A stretch of DNA of 33,395 nt from Mycobacterium parascrofulaceum ATCC BAA-614 (lineage in GTDB: Bacteria; Actinomycetota; Actinomycetes; Mycobacteriales; Mycobacteriaceae): contig NZ_GG770554.1 of the NCBI RefSeq assembly GCF_000164135.1, forward strand, positions 396,698 through 430,092, read 5' to 3'. Position numbers and translations under genes: made by a program. How positions within the stretch are numbered: the first letter of the stretch is position 1; the number at the start of each line of letters is the position of its first letter. The notes under the pieces were generated by a model. It did no database searches, was not told where the DNA came from, and saw nothing but the letters and a program-made list of their open reading frames with translations. Below, piece after piece: positions 23,021 to 28,430 of the stretch.

Positions 23021-23907
23021 GTGGCTTGCCTTTCAACTAGGTCGTGAAGGTTCTTGGTGGCGAGGTTGAGTGCGACACCGCGGGCGTGTGGGCGACGGTC
23101 GGCGATCTTGACGTCGCGGCATACGGCGTATTGGGCGTTCCCCATCAGGTCGAGAAGTTGGGTCTTGGCGCCACGCAGGCAGGTAGTGTTCGCTTTCATG
23201 TCGGCATCGAATTGCAGGACGTGCCATGCGAGTTCGTCTGGGACTTCAACGGTTTCGCCCTTGTTGATGTCGGGGTGCAGTTCGCGGACACATTCGTAGG
23301 TCGCAACTGAGTCGTCCAAGTCCGGTGGCTCGTTGCCTTTCAGCGAGTGCCAGAATTCGGTGCACCGCTTGTGGATTGCCGCGACGACACTGGGGTCGTA
23401 GTGGATGACGTAGGTGTGCGCCTCGAAATACGGTCCCAGCACCAGCAGTTCGGCGGGGTGTTTGGTGTAGCCGGTGTAGGCCATCTGCGCGAGGATCTGT
23501 GCCACATAGTCGGCGGGGGCTTGGTCGGTGAAGAAATCGCCCCAATCCTCAAGGTGGCGGGCTGTTTTGAACTCGATCACCTTGCGGGCCCGGCCGCGGC
23601 GCGCGCGGCGGTCGAGGGTGGCGGCGGCGGGGTAGCCGAACTTGTCCGGCGCGATCACCTGGACCTCGCCGGGCGAGAGCTGCCAGCCGGGGTTACGGCG
23701 CCGCCAGATCGCAGCCATCGCCGGCTCGAAGTCGTGGCCGAGGTCGAAGATGTCTTTCGGCGGCTCCGGCGGTGTCAGGCCTTTGAGTCGATGCCACAGC
23801 CGGTATGGGGACTCCCACCGCGAGACACCGAGGATCGCGGCGACTTTCGATGGGGTAATGACGCGTTGCCACTCGGCGGAACCGGGCTCGATTTGCAGGG
23901 TGGTCAT
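23017..23907 (-). CDS. YqaJ/RecE-like recombination exonuclease
   Basis: A 296-residue protein from ATG 23907, ATGA-coupled to a 39-residue gene upstream and to recT downstream. The pattern RVITPSKVAAILGVSRWESP (YqaJ start), DLGHDFEPAMAAIWRRRNPG, then ATLDRRA and VIEFKTA give the PD-(D/E)xK core; QAPADYVAQILAQMAYTGY is the usual QxxxQ-type helix. It would resect DNA ends for RecT. The extension to 24153 in the same frame reads as nonsense. Confidence 0.92.
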   Translation of the reverse strand: MTTLQIEPGSAEWQRVITPSKVAAILGVSRWESPYRLWHRLKGLTPPEPPKDIFDLGHDFEPAMAAIWRRRNPGWQLSPGEVQVIAPDKFGYPAAATLDRRARRGRARKVIEFKTARHLEDWGDFFTDQAPADYVAQILAQMAYTGYTKHPAELLVLGPYFEAHTYVIHYDPSVVAAIHKRCTEFWHSLKGNEPPDLDDSVATYECVRELHPDINKGETVEVPDELAWHVLQFDADMKANTTCLRGAKTQLLDLMGNAQYAVCRDVKIADRRPHARGVALNLATKNLHDLVERQAT

Positions 23908-24023
23908 AGCCGCGTCCCATCTGCAGACATGACGTCGGCGTAGCTCTGAGGCTCGTCCCAGGCGGCGCGGTCCATCTCGCTCATTCCGGCGACGGCCGCG
24001 CGCCATTCGTCGTAATCGCTCAT
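23904..24023 (-). CDS. 39-residue acidic small protein
   Basis: From ATG 24023, MSDYDEWRAAVAGMSEMDRA and on to the stop at 23904. It overlaps both neighbours by ATGA, which is the main support for it being translated. Likely one amphipathic helix. Function unknown. Confidence 0.55.
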   Translation of the reverse strand: MSDYDEWRAAVAGMSEMDRAAWDEPQSYADVMSADGTRL

Positions 24024-24169
24024 GCCGCCCCGATCGTGATGGCGTAGGTCTCCCAACTGGCCGGGCAGTACTGACGGGCTTTGTCGAAGTGGCCGGCGAT
24101 CTTCCCCACCGGGGTGCGGTGCACGCGGGTCCAGCAGACGGGACAGAGACCACGGACGTGGCGGCTCAT
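24020..24169 (-). CDS. 49-residue zinc-ribbon-like small protein
   Basis: From ATG 24169, MSRHVRGLCPVCWTRVHRTP and then HFDKARQYCPASWETY. One CxxC, a His and a further Cys could hold zinc. It has ATGA overlaps at both ends. Function unknown; may be a small DNA-binding or host-takeover protein. Confidence 0.6.
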   Translation of the reverse strand: MSRHVRGLCPVCWTRVHRTPVGKIAGHFDKARQYCPASWETYAITIGAA

Positions 24170-24513
24170 GCGGCGACCGTCCCGACGAGCCCCTTGGCCC
24201 GCTGCAGCAACGTCTTGGCGTCGTCGACGGTGGTGGAGGGGTGGTCGTTGTACTCGACGATGCTGTGGCCGTGGAAACGCCCAGGCAGCGCGTAGCGGGC
24301 GCAGGCGAGCGCGGCGTCGCGGATCTGCTTGGTGCGTGACGCTGCGGTGATCGAGGCGACAATGCAGAAGCATCCCCAGTTGCCGATGCGCTCGATGGCG
24401 TTGCCTTTGGGTAGGTGCGGGCCGACGAGCGTCCGGGCGGTCTCGAGCGCCTCGATGATCTCGATCGGCTCCGGCGGCACCAGCGCGGGCGCCGCGTACA
24501 ACAGGTTCTTCAT
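24166..24513 (-). CDS. DUF6197-like protein
   Basis: A 115-residue protein from ATG 24513, in ATGA overlap with a 30-codon gene upstream. It contains ALETARTLVGPHLPKGNAIE, a Cys pair NWGCFCIVASITAAS and the ending YNDHPSTTVDDAKTLLQRAK, which resembles the DUF6197 family found in many actinophages. No function is known to me. The frame extends to 24792 but only the last part has a coding look. Confidence 0.72.
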   Translation of the reverse strand: MKNLLYAAPALVPPEPIEIIEALETARTLVGPHLPKGNAIERIGNWGCFCIVASITAASRTKQIRDAALACARYALPGRFHGHSIVEYNDHPSTTVDDAKTLLQRAKGLVGTVAA

Positions 24514-24602
24514 CGGGCCACCGACCCGAGTAGCGCGTATCCGAAGATCAGCCCGAACACGACGACCCAGAACGCCCACGGGCCAAGCCACGAGTCGTTC
24601 AT
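24510..24602 (-). CDS. 30-residue single-span membrane peptide
   Basis: From ATG 24602: MNDSWLGPWAFWVVVFGLIF, then GYALLGSVAR and stop at 24510. It is one hydrophobic helix with Trp at its outer end. ATGA overlaps link it to the gene on each side, which is strong support for a gene this short. It could act at the membrane, for example in superinfection exclusion or modulating lysis, but nothing shows which. Confidence 0.65.
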   Translation of the reverse strand: MNDSWLGPWAFWVVVFGLIFGYALLGSVAR

Positions 24603-24916
24603 GCTGCGGCCGCTGCGATGTCAGCGCGCCACGCAGCCAGCTCGCCGGCCACCTGGTCGGGGAAGTCCTTGCGCACCAGGTAGAGCGCGACGTCCAGCGT
24701 GGTCGACATGATCGACGGGAACGGCGCGACGGTGCCGCGCCGGTAGATGCGGTTGGTGTGGATCGCGTCGAGCAGGCCGCGGAAGTAGTCAAGGTCGTTG
24801 CCGAATTCGATCTCGTCGTCGGTGGGCCCGGGTTCGAGCCGGACGATCGGCAGGTCGCGCCGTTGGCGCCATTTCCGCAGGATTCGTTTGGGGCCGGTTA
24901 GAATCGGTGCACTCAC
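24599..24916 (-). CDS. Hypothetical phage protein
   Basis: A 105-residue protein from GTG 24916, after GAAAGGAACC. It begins MSAPILTGPKRILRKWRQRR, with a basic first helix, then a DDEIEFGNDLDYFRGLLDAI region and a C-terminal helix. I do not recognise it. It opens the block of overlapping genes down to 24166. Confidence 0.65.
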   Translation of the reverse strand: MSAPILTGPKRILRKWRQRRDLPIVRLEPGPTDDEIEFGNDLDYFRGLLDAIHTNRIYRRGTVAPFPSIMSTTLDVALYLVRKDFPDQVAGELAAWRADIAAAAA

Positions 24917-24942
24917 AGGGATTGGTTCCTTTCCGTGGGTTT

Positions 24943-24973
24943 GGCCCGCGCTGGCTGTCTTCCGGCGCGGGCC
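24943..24973. terminator. 9-bp perfect stem-loop between early genes
   Basis: GGCCCGCGC (24943-24951) pairs with GCGCGGGCC (24965-24973) around 13 nt, in the 61-bp gap between two genes. No T-run. The same type of hairpin as at 19535 and 7673. Confidence 0.5.
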
Positions 24974-24977
24974 GCTT

Positions 24978-25223
24978 CTATTTGGTGTGGCGCGGGAGGC
25001 CGGGCAGGCCGAGCGCCAACGAGTTCTGCTGTTGCAGCAGGTTCCGGACGTCTTCGAGCTGCGCCCGGATCACGCCGAGGTGATCAGACATCTCGTCGAG
25101 CAGGATCAGTTCAGCGTCGGGGCGCCGGCGGCGCTCCTCCCAGATCGCGTCAGCGGCCGGATAGGCGATGTGCGCGAGGGCGTCGAAGCCAGCGGCGGCG
25201 AGCGTCCGCAACGCGTTGATCAC
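24978..25223 (-). CDS. Hypothetical helical protein
   Basis: An 81-residue protein from GTG 25223, in GTGA overlap with the zinc-ribbon gene. It has one hydrophobic Ala-rich start (ALRTLAAAGFDALAHIAYPA) and a likely coiled coil at the end (MSDHLGVIRAQLEDVRNLLQ). Function unknown. Confidence 0.62.
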   Translation of the reverse strand: MINALRTLAAAGFDALAHIAYPAADAIWEERRRRPDAELILLDEMSDHLGVIRAQLEDVRNLLQQQNSLALGLPGLPRHTK

Positions 25224-25378
25224 GACACCGCTCCACTCACGAGCGCGACCGCGCGTTCGACCGGCGACAGGGCGCCCAGGTGGCAGGCGCGGCACAGGCA
25301 GTCATTCGGGAACCGCGGTGTGTGGAACGGTTTGAGGCAGCGGTCGCAGATCCCGCCGAAGGTGACGGCCGCGCTCAC
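25220..25378 (-). CDS. 52-residue zinc-ribbon protein
   Basis: From GTG 25378, VSAAVTFGGICDRCLKPFHT, then FPNDCLCRACHLGALSPVER. CxxC and CxxC (CLCRAC) plus His make a treble-clef or ribbon site. GTGA overlaps at both ends with the antirepressor and the next gene support translation. Function unknown. Confidence 0.65.
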   Translation of the reverse strand: MSAAVTFGGICDRCLKPFHTPRFPNDCLCRACHLGALSPVERAVALVSGAVS

Positions 25379-26166
25379 CGACTACCGCCCTTGTCGTAGT
25401 CGCCGAGTAACCGCTGCAAGCCCTTGGGAGTCACACGTGGCTGCGGCGGATCAAGGACCAGGACGCCCGTCTTCGGGTGATAGTGAGACTGAGGCAGCAC
25501 TGACATGTAGCCGGTTTCGATCGCCTTCTGCATGACGCGGTACCGGCCGTCGCCGAGGGCGCGTTTGATCCAGCCTCGGCGTTCCAGTTCGGCGAACAAT
25601 CGGCCAGCGCCAATCTTGATGCCGGCACGGGTAAGTGACGTCGCGGCGTCGCGCACAGACAGGTCGCCTTCAGCGTCGAGGAGCTTCGTCGCCACCGCGG
25701 CTTGGGGTTCGAGTTCGGCCACGCGTTCGGTCAGCTCGGCGACGCGGCGCGCGCTGACTTCGAGCGCGCGGTGGATCAGTTCGTCGTCGGTGAGCGTGGG
25801 GACGGTGGAGTAGGAGCCGGTGTCGCGGATCGCCGGCCATACCTCATGGGTCAAGAATCGGCGGAACCTGCGGGCCTCGGGCTTGCGTGACTCGAGCACG
25901 AGGTCAGTCGCGCCGTCTTCGGAGACAAGGCCGATCGACTGAACTCGGGGTGAGATTTGCTGCCAGATACCCTGGTTTGAACCCGGAGTATCTGACCTGC
26001 GGATAACCATCTTGTCCCGCTGGTCCAGCTTCGCTATCGCAGCGGAGACGTCCCTGATGTCGATCGCGGCGCAGATGTCGGCGGCGACAGCCCACCGGCG
26101 CTCGTCGATGGTGACGGTCCGGATCTGGGCGGTCTCTTCGTAGGTGAACAGCTCGACGGCGCTCAC
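25375..26166 (-). CDS. Phage antirepressor, BRO-N plus KilA-C type
   Basis: A 263-residue protein from GTG 26166. Residues 1-120 form a BRO-N domain (FTYEETAQIRTVTIDERRWA; AADICAAIDIRDVSAAIAKL; then RRFLTHEVWPAIRDTGSY). Residues about 150-255 are the antirepressor C-terminal domain (LSVRDAATSLTRAGIKIGAG; RLFAELERRGWIKRALGDGR; VTPKGLQRLLGDY). A coiled coil joins them. It is expected to inactivate the repressor and favour induction. It lies four genes' length from the switch and is read from the same early operon. Confidence 0.93.
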   Translation of the reverse strand: MSAVELFTYEETAQIRTVTIDERRWAVAADICAAIDIRDVSAAIAKLDQRDKMVIRRSDTPGSNQGIWQQISPRVQSIGLVSEDGATDLVLESRKPEARRFRRFLTHEVWPAIRDTGSYSTVPTLTDDELIHRALEVSARRVAELTERVAELEPQAAVATKLLDAEGDLSVRDAATSLTRAGIKIGAGRLFAELERRGWIKRALGDGRYRVMQKAIETGYMSVLPQSHYHPKTGVLVLDPPQPRVTPKGLQRLLGDYDKGGSR

Positions 26167-26633
26167 CGTGTACCGCCCGGGGTGTGGCCGGGCCCGGTTT
26201 CATCGGCCGGGCCCGGCCCGTCTCCTACGCTTCCTGTGTCACCAACCAGCGAAGGAGAAGCATCATGGTCGTCCCCACCCCCGACGAAGCCCGAGACGGA
26301 ATCCGGGCCCTCACGAACCATGTCCCGGAAACGATGCCAGCGACTCACGGCGTTCTGAATCTGTTCGCCGCCCTGCGCCCCGTCGCTGAGGATGACGGTG
26401 AAACATCCCTCGAAAAGCTCTCGCAGAACATCGAAACGCTCGCGGCAACTCTGACGGTCTGCGTCATCACTTTGGAGAACCGGCTCGAACAGCTGGCCGG
26501 GCGCCCCGGGCTCCCCGAGTCCACGTTGGACGCGATCATGGGCGAGTTCGGCGTGGGCGGCTAACTCCTCGCGCACGACCTCCCGGACCCGGTCCTCGGT
26601 GAGCAGCTCGGGAAGGCCAGAGAGCCCGCTCAC
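26163..26633 (-). CDS. Possible early-operon protein, overlapped by an opposite gene
   Basis: A 156-residue frame from GTG 26633 that starts MSGLSGLPELLTEDRVREVV and continues REELAAHAELAHDR. It overlaps the upstream and downstream minus-strand genes by GTGA at both ends, which argues for translation. But most of it lies opposite the plus-strand frame 26265-26564, and the C-terminal third is Gly/Asp/Pro-rich with little structure. Third-position GC is better in the plus frame over the shared stretch. Only the first 25 residues look convincing. Confidence 0.38.
   Translation of the reverse strand: MSGLSGLPELLTEDRVREVVREELAAHAELAHDRVQRGLGEPGAPGQLFEPVLQSDDADRQSCRERFDVLRELFEGCFTVILSDGAQGGEQIQNAVSRWHRFRDMVREGPDSVSGFVGGGDDHDASPSLVGDTGSVGDGPGPADETGPGHTPGGTR
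26186..26216. promoter_or_regulatory. GC-rich stem-loop / duplicated GGCCGGGCCCGG
   Basis: GGCCGGGCCCGG occurs at 26186-26197 and 26205-26216. The core CCGGGCCCGG is palindromic, so the two copies can form a 10-bp stem with a 9-nt loop on either strand. It lies between the antirepressor start and the plus-strand gene. It could be a terminator or a pair of operators; a TACGCT (-10-like) follows at about 26226. Confidence 0.45.
26265..26564 (+). CDS. Hypothetical plus-strand protein in the early region
   Basis: A 99-residue protein from ATG 26265, seven bases after GAAGGAG. It starts MVVPTPDEARDGIRALTNHV and has two likely helices (SLEKLSQNIETLAATLTVCV; TLENRLEQLAGRPG). Codon third positions are GC-rich as in real genes here. 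It is the only gene besides the repressor on the plus strand in the prophage. It lies opposite a possible minus-strand gene. Function unknown. Confidence 0.58.
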   Translation: MVVPTPDEARDGIRALTNHVPETMPATHGVLNLFAALRPVAEDDGETSLEKLSQNIETLAATLTVCVITLENRLEQLAGRPGLPESTLDAIMGEFGVGG

Positions 26634-26827
26634 GACGCGTCCTTGGCTGCGGTCCCGGAGAACGCGGCGAGGTCGTCTTCGCTGAAGCGGTAGTGGCCAC
26701 CGGGGGTTTTGATGGTGGGTCTGAGGCGGTTTTCGGACACCCAGCGGCGCACGGCTGACGAGTCAACTCGGAATCGTTTTGCGACCTCGGATGTCGTGAG
26801 TAGCACGACTTCTGGCATATGGAGCAT
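26630..26827 (-). CDS. MerR/excisionase-like HTH protein
   Basis: About 65 residues from ATG 26827 (26818 and 26854 are in-frame alternatives; none has a clear Shine-Dalgarno). The sequence VVLLTTSEVAKRFRVDSSAV, then RRWVSENRLRPTIKTPGGHY and RFSEDDLAAF is the compact winged HTH of BldC-like and excisionase proteins. As the first gene of the leftward operon facing the repressor, it could be the recombination directionality factor or a Cro-type regulator. Confidence 0.82.
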   Translation of the reverse strand: MLHMPEVVLLTTSEVAKRFRVDSSAVRRWVSENRLRPTIKTPGGHYRFSEDDLAAFSGTAAKDAS

Positions 26828-26936
26828 GCTCGCACTGTTATGGAATCGTGTCAATCACGACATGCCGTGTGGAATGCACAGTAAACGATCAGGGTCACGT
26901 CTTGCGCGATGCGCACGACTTATGCACACTTTCTGT
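26828..26936. promoter_or_regulatory. Divergent promoter/operator region of the lysogeny switch
   Basis: This 109-bp region separates the HTH gene and the repressor. It holds TCGTG-TCAAT-CACGA (26846-26860), TGCGC-GAT-GCGCA (26903-26915), CACGAC twice (26856, 26914) and ATGCACA twice (26874, 26922). A minus-strand TTGACA lies within the first inverted repeat. For the plus strand, TTGCGC (26902) with a 17-bp gap to CACACT (26925) would place transcription start at or near the ATG, so the repressor mRNA could be leaderless. Confidence 0.6.
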
Positions 26937-27233
26937 ATGAACGCGAAACGAGTGCCCTGGATACCGGACACAGACAGCTTCGCCGCGCGGCTGGTTCTCG
27001 TCCGGCACGAAATGGGATGGAACGCCAAAGAGGCCGCATTAGCTTGCGGTATCAGCCCGCAATCCTGGCGCGAATGGGAATTGTCGGGGCGACGTCCCCG
27101 CGATTATGAGGGCGTCTGCAAGCAGATCGCGGCTCGCACTAAGTGCGACCTGATCTGGCTAATGGTGGGAGACCCTAGACCAGAATGGCCCCTGGCAAAC
27201 GTAGTAGGAGGGACACACCAACCGGTAGGTTAG
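26937..27233 (+). CDS. XRE-type HTH protein, probable immunity repressor
   Basis: A 98-residue protein from ATG 26937 with no Shine-Dalgarno. It has a Cro/C1-type HTH: AARLVLVRHEMGWNAKEAAL, ACGISPQSWREWELSGRRP, then ICKQIAARTKCDLIWLMVGD-like ending (VCKQ in this copy). Its plus orientation opposite the early operon and its place at the prophage's chromosomal edge fit a lysogeny repressor. In BPs-like phages attP lies inside the repressor gene and integration trims it; whether that happens here cannot be told without the other end. Confidence 0.75.
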   Translation: MNAKRVPWIPDTDSFAARLVLVRHEMGWNAKEAALACGISPQSWREWELSGRRPRDYEGVCKQIAARTKCDLIWLMVGDPRPEWPLANVVGGTHQPVG

Positions 27234-27374
27234 CGGGTCGCGCCGGTGCCCCGTCAAGGAGATGTCCCTCGCCTCCCACGCCGAGATTGCCGCCACGGTC
27301 GTGGACCGGGCGCCGATCACAGCCGTCACGGCAATCTGGGCTTCGAGGGCTTCGAGGGCTTCGAGGGCGCCGTT
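27234..27374. other. Right prophage junction region with repeats
   Basis: No gene is visible. The stretch holds AGATTGCCG (27284) inverted at 27329 (CGGCAATCT), a short CCACG-GT-CGTGG palindrome at 27293, and 3.4 tandem copies of GGGCTTCGA at 27338-27368. The attachment core should lie in this stretch or at the repressor's 3' end, but it cannot be defined without the left junction. Confidence 0.5.
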
Positions 27375-27403
27375 TTGGCTAGCAGCAGGCCAGCGACTAT
27401 CCT
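27375..27403 (+). promoter_or_regulatory. rpmF promoter
   Basis: TTGGCT at 27375-27380, a 17-bp spacer and TATCCT at 27398-27403 make a good vegetative sigma-factor promoter. Transcription should begin near 27410, giving a leader of about 75 nt before the rpmF ATG. Confidence 0.7.
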
Positions 27404-27414
27404 GGTAGCAATCG

Positions 27415-27448
27415 TCGCACGTTCGGCCGTATCGGCCACGCCGTGCGA
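27415..27448 (+). promoter_or_regulatory. Nested hairpin in the rpmF leader
   Basis: TCGCACG (27415-27421) pairs with CGTGCGA (27442-27448) and encloses GGCCG-TAT-CGGCC (27425-27437). The structure lies in the predicted 5' leader, upstream of the ribosome binding site, and might control translation of L32 or be a binding site. No known leader family is recognised. Confidence 0.45.
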
Positions 27449-27484
27449 TAAGCAAGCCCCCGAGACGAGGAGTTGGGCCCGACC

Positions 27485-27658
27485 ATGGCCGTACCCAAGC
27501 GCAGGATGTCGCGCGCGAACACCCGTAGCCGTCGCGCGCAGTGGAAGGCCACCAAGACGGAACTCGTCGGTGTGACGGTCGCGGGGCAGAAGCACAAGGT
27601 GCCCCGTCGGCTGCTCAAGGCCGCCCGCCTCGGTCTGATCGACCTGGACCGGCGTTAG
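27485..27658 (+). CDS. rpmF: 50S ribosomal protein L32
   Basis: The 57-residue protein starts [20 protein letters not shown] and ends [14 protein letters not shown]. It is the non-zinc type of L32: no CxxC pairs are present. It is a structural protein of the large ribosomal subunit near the peptidyl transferase centre. Length and sequence match mycobacterial RpmF. It marks the chromosome side of the prophage junction. Confidence 0.96.
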   Translation: MAVPKRRMSRANTRSRRAQWKATKTELVGVTVAGQKHKVPRRLLKAARLGLIDLDRR

Positions 27659-27684
27659 TTAATCTCGGCAGACACCCGGCGCGC

Positions 27685-27703
27685 CTCTCAGGCCGCTCTC
27701 AGG
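27685..27703 (+). promoter_or_regulatory. MprA box upstream of mprA
   Basis: CTCTCAGG at 27685-27692 and again at 27696-27703, 3 bp apart, 22 bp before the mprA start. MprA is known to bind two loosely conserved 8-bp direct repeats and to autoregulate its operon. A 3-bp gap puts the halves one helical turn apart. Confidence 0.85.
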
Positions 27704-27724
27704 CGTCGGGACGACACTAGGCCC

Positions 27725-28414
27725 GTGCGGATACTGGTCGTCGATGACGATCGCGCAGTGCGTGAGTCGCTGCGGCGGTCGCTTTCCTTCAATGGTTACT
27801 CGGTAGAGCTGGCCCATGACGGGCTGGAGGCGCTCGAGATGATCGCCAGCGACCGCCCCGACGCGCTCGTCCTCGATGTGATGATGCCGCGGCTGGACGG
27901 CCTCGAGGTGTGCCGTCAGCTCCGCAGCACCGGCGACGACCTGCCGATCCTGGTGCTCACCGCCCGCGATTCGGTCTCCGAGCGGGTCGCCGGGCTGGAC
28001 GCCGGCGCGGACGATTACCTGCCGAAGCCGTTCGCGCTCGAAGAGCTGCTGGCCCGGATGCGGGCGCTGCTGCGCCGCACCAAGCCGGACGACGAGGACG
28101 CCGAATCGGTGGCCATGAAGTTCTCCGACCTGACGCTGGACCCGGTGACCCGCGAGGTCACCCGCGGGCAGCGCCAAATCAGCCTCACCCGCACCGAATT
28201 CGCGTTGCTGGAGATGCTGATCGCCAATCCGCGCCGGGTCTTGACCCGCAGCCGGATCCTCGAGGAGGTCTGGGGGTTCGACTTCCCCACCTCCGGCAAC
28301 GCGCTGGAGGTCTACGTCGGCTACTTGCGCCGCAAGACCGAGGCCGACGGTGAGCCACGGCTGATCCACACGGTGCGCGGCGTGGGCTATGTCCTTCGGG
28401 AGACGCCACCGTGA
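27725..28414 (+). CDS. mprA: Response regulator MprA
   Basis: The 229-residue OmpR-family regulator starts at GTG 27725. Receiver domain 1-115 with acidic DDD near residue 7-9, phosphoacceptor Asp51 (LVLDVMMP), Thr and Lys in LVLTARD and YLPKPF. Winged helix from about 130 ([36 protein letters not shown]). MprA answers envelope stress and, in M. tuberculosis, controls sigE, sigB, pepD and itself. It is followed by mprB after 16 bp. Confidence 0.97.
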   Translation: MRILVVDDDRAVRESLRRSLSFNGYSVELAHDGLEALEMIASDRPDALVLDVMMPRLDGLEVCRQLRSTGDDLPILVLTARDSVSERVAGLDAGADDYLPKPFALEELLARMRALLRRTKPDDEDAESVAMKFSDLTLDPVTREVTRGQRQISLTRTEFALLEMLIANPRRVLTRSRILEEVWGFDFPTSGNALEVYVGYLRRKTEADGEPRLIHTVRGVGYVLRETPP

Positions 28415-28430
28415 CGGGTCGCCCGCAACG

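Larger units (their letters stand above)
1..27233. mobile_element. Siphovirus-type prophage, left end outside window
   Basis: The region holds a full HK97-type head module, a tail module, replication and recombination genes, and a lysogeny switch, almost all on the minus strand with ATGA/GTGA overlaps. Integrase, endolysin and holin are not present; by the usual order they should lie left of base 1. The right edge is not fixed by sequence. The last phage-like gene ends at 27233 and the rpmF promoter begins at 27375, so the junction should fall between 27234 and about 27374, or inside the 3' end of the repressor gene. No tRNA gene is visible near the right junction. Confidence 0.93.

Noticed and set aside
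27234..27374. tRNA gene as integration site
   Set aside because: No tRNA-like cloverleaf or T-arm sequence could be found near the right junction.
27159..27455. Minus-strand frame across the junction (LEALEALEA repeat)
   Set aside because: Produced by the 9-bp tandem repeat; no start signal and it crosses the rpmF promoter.
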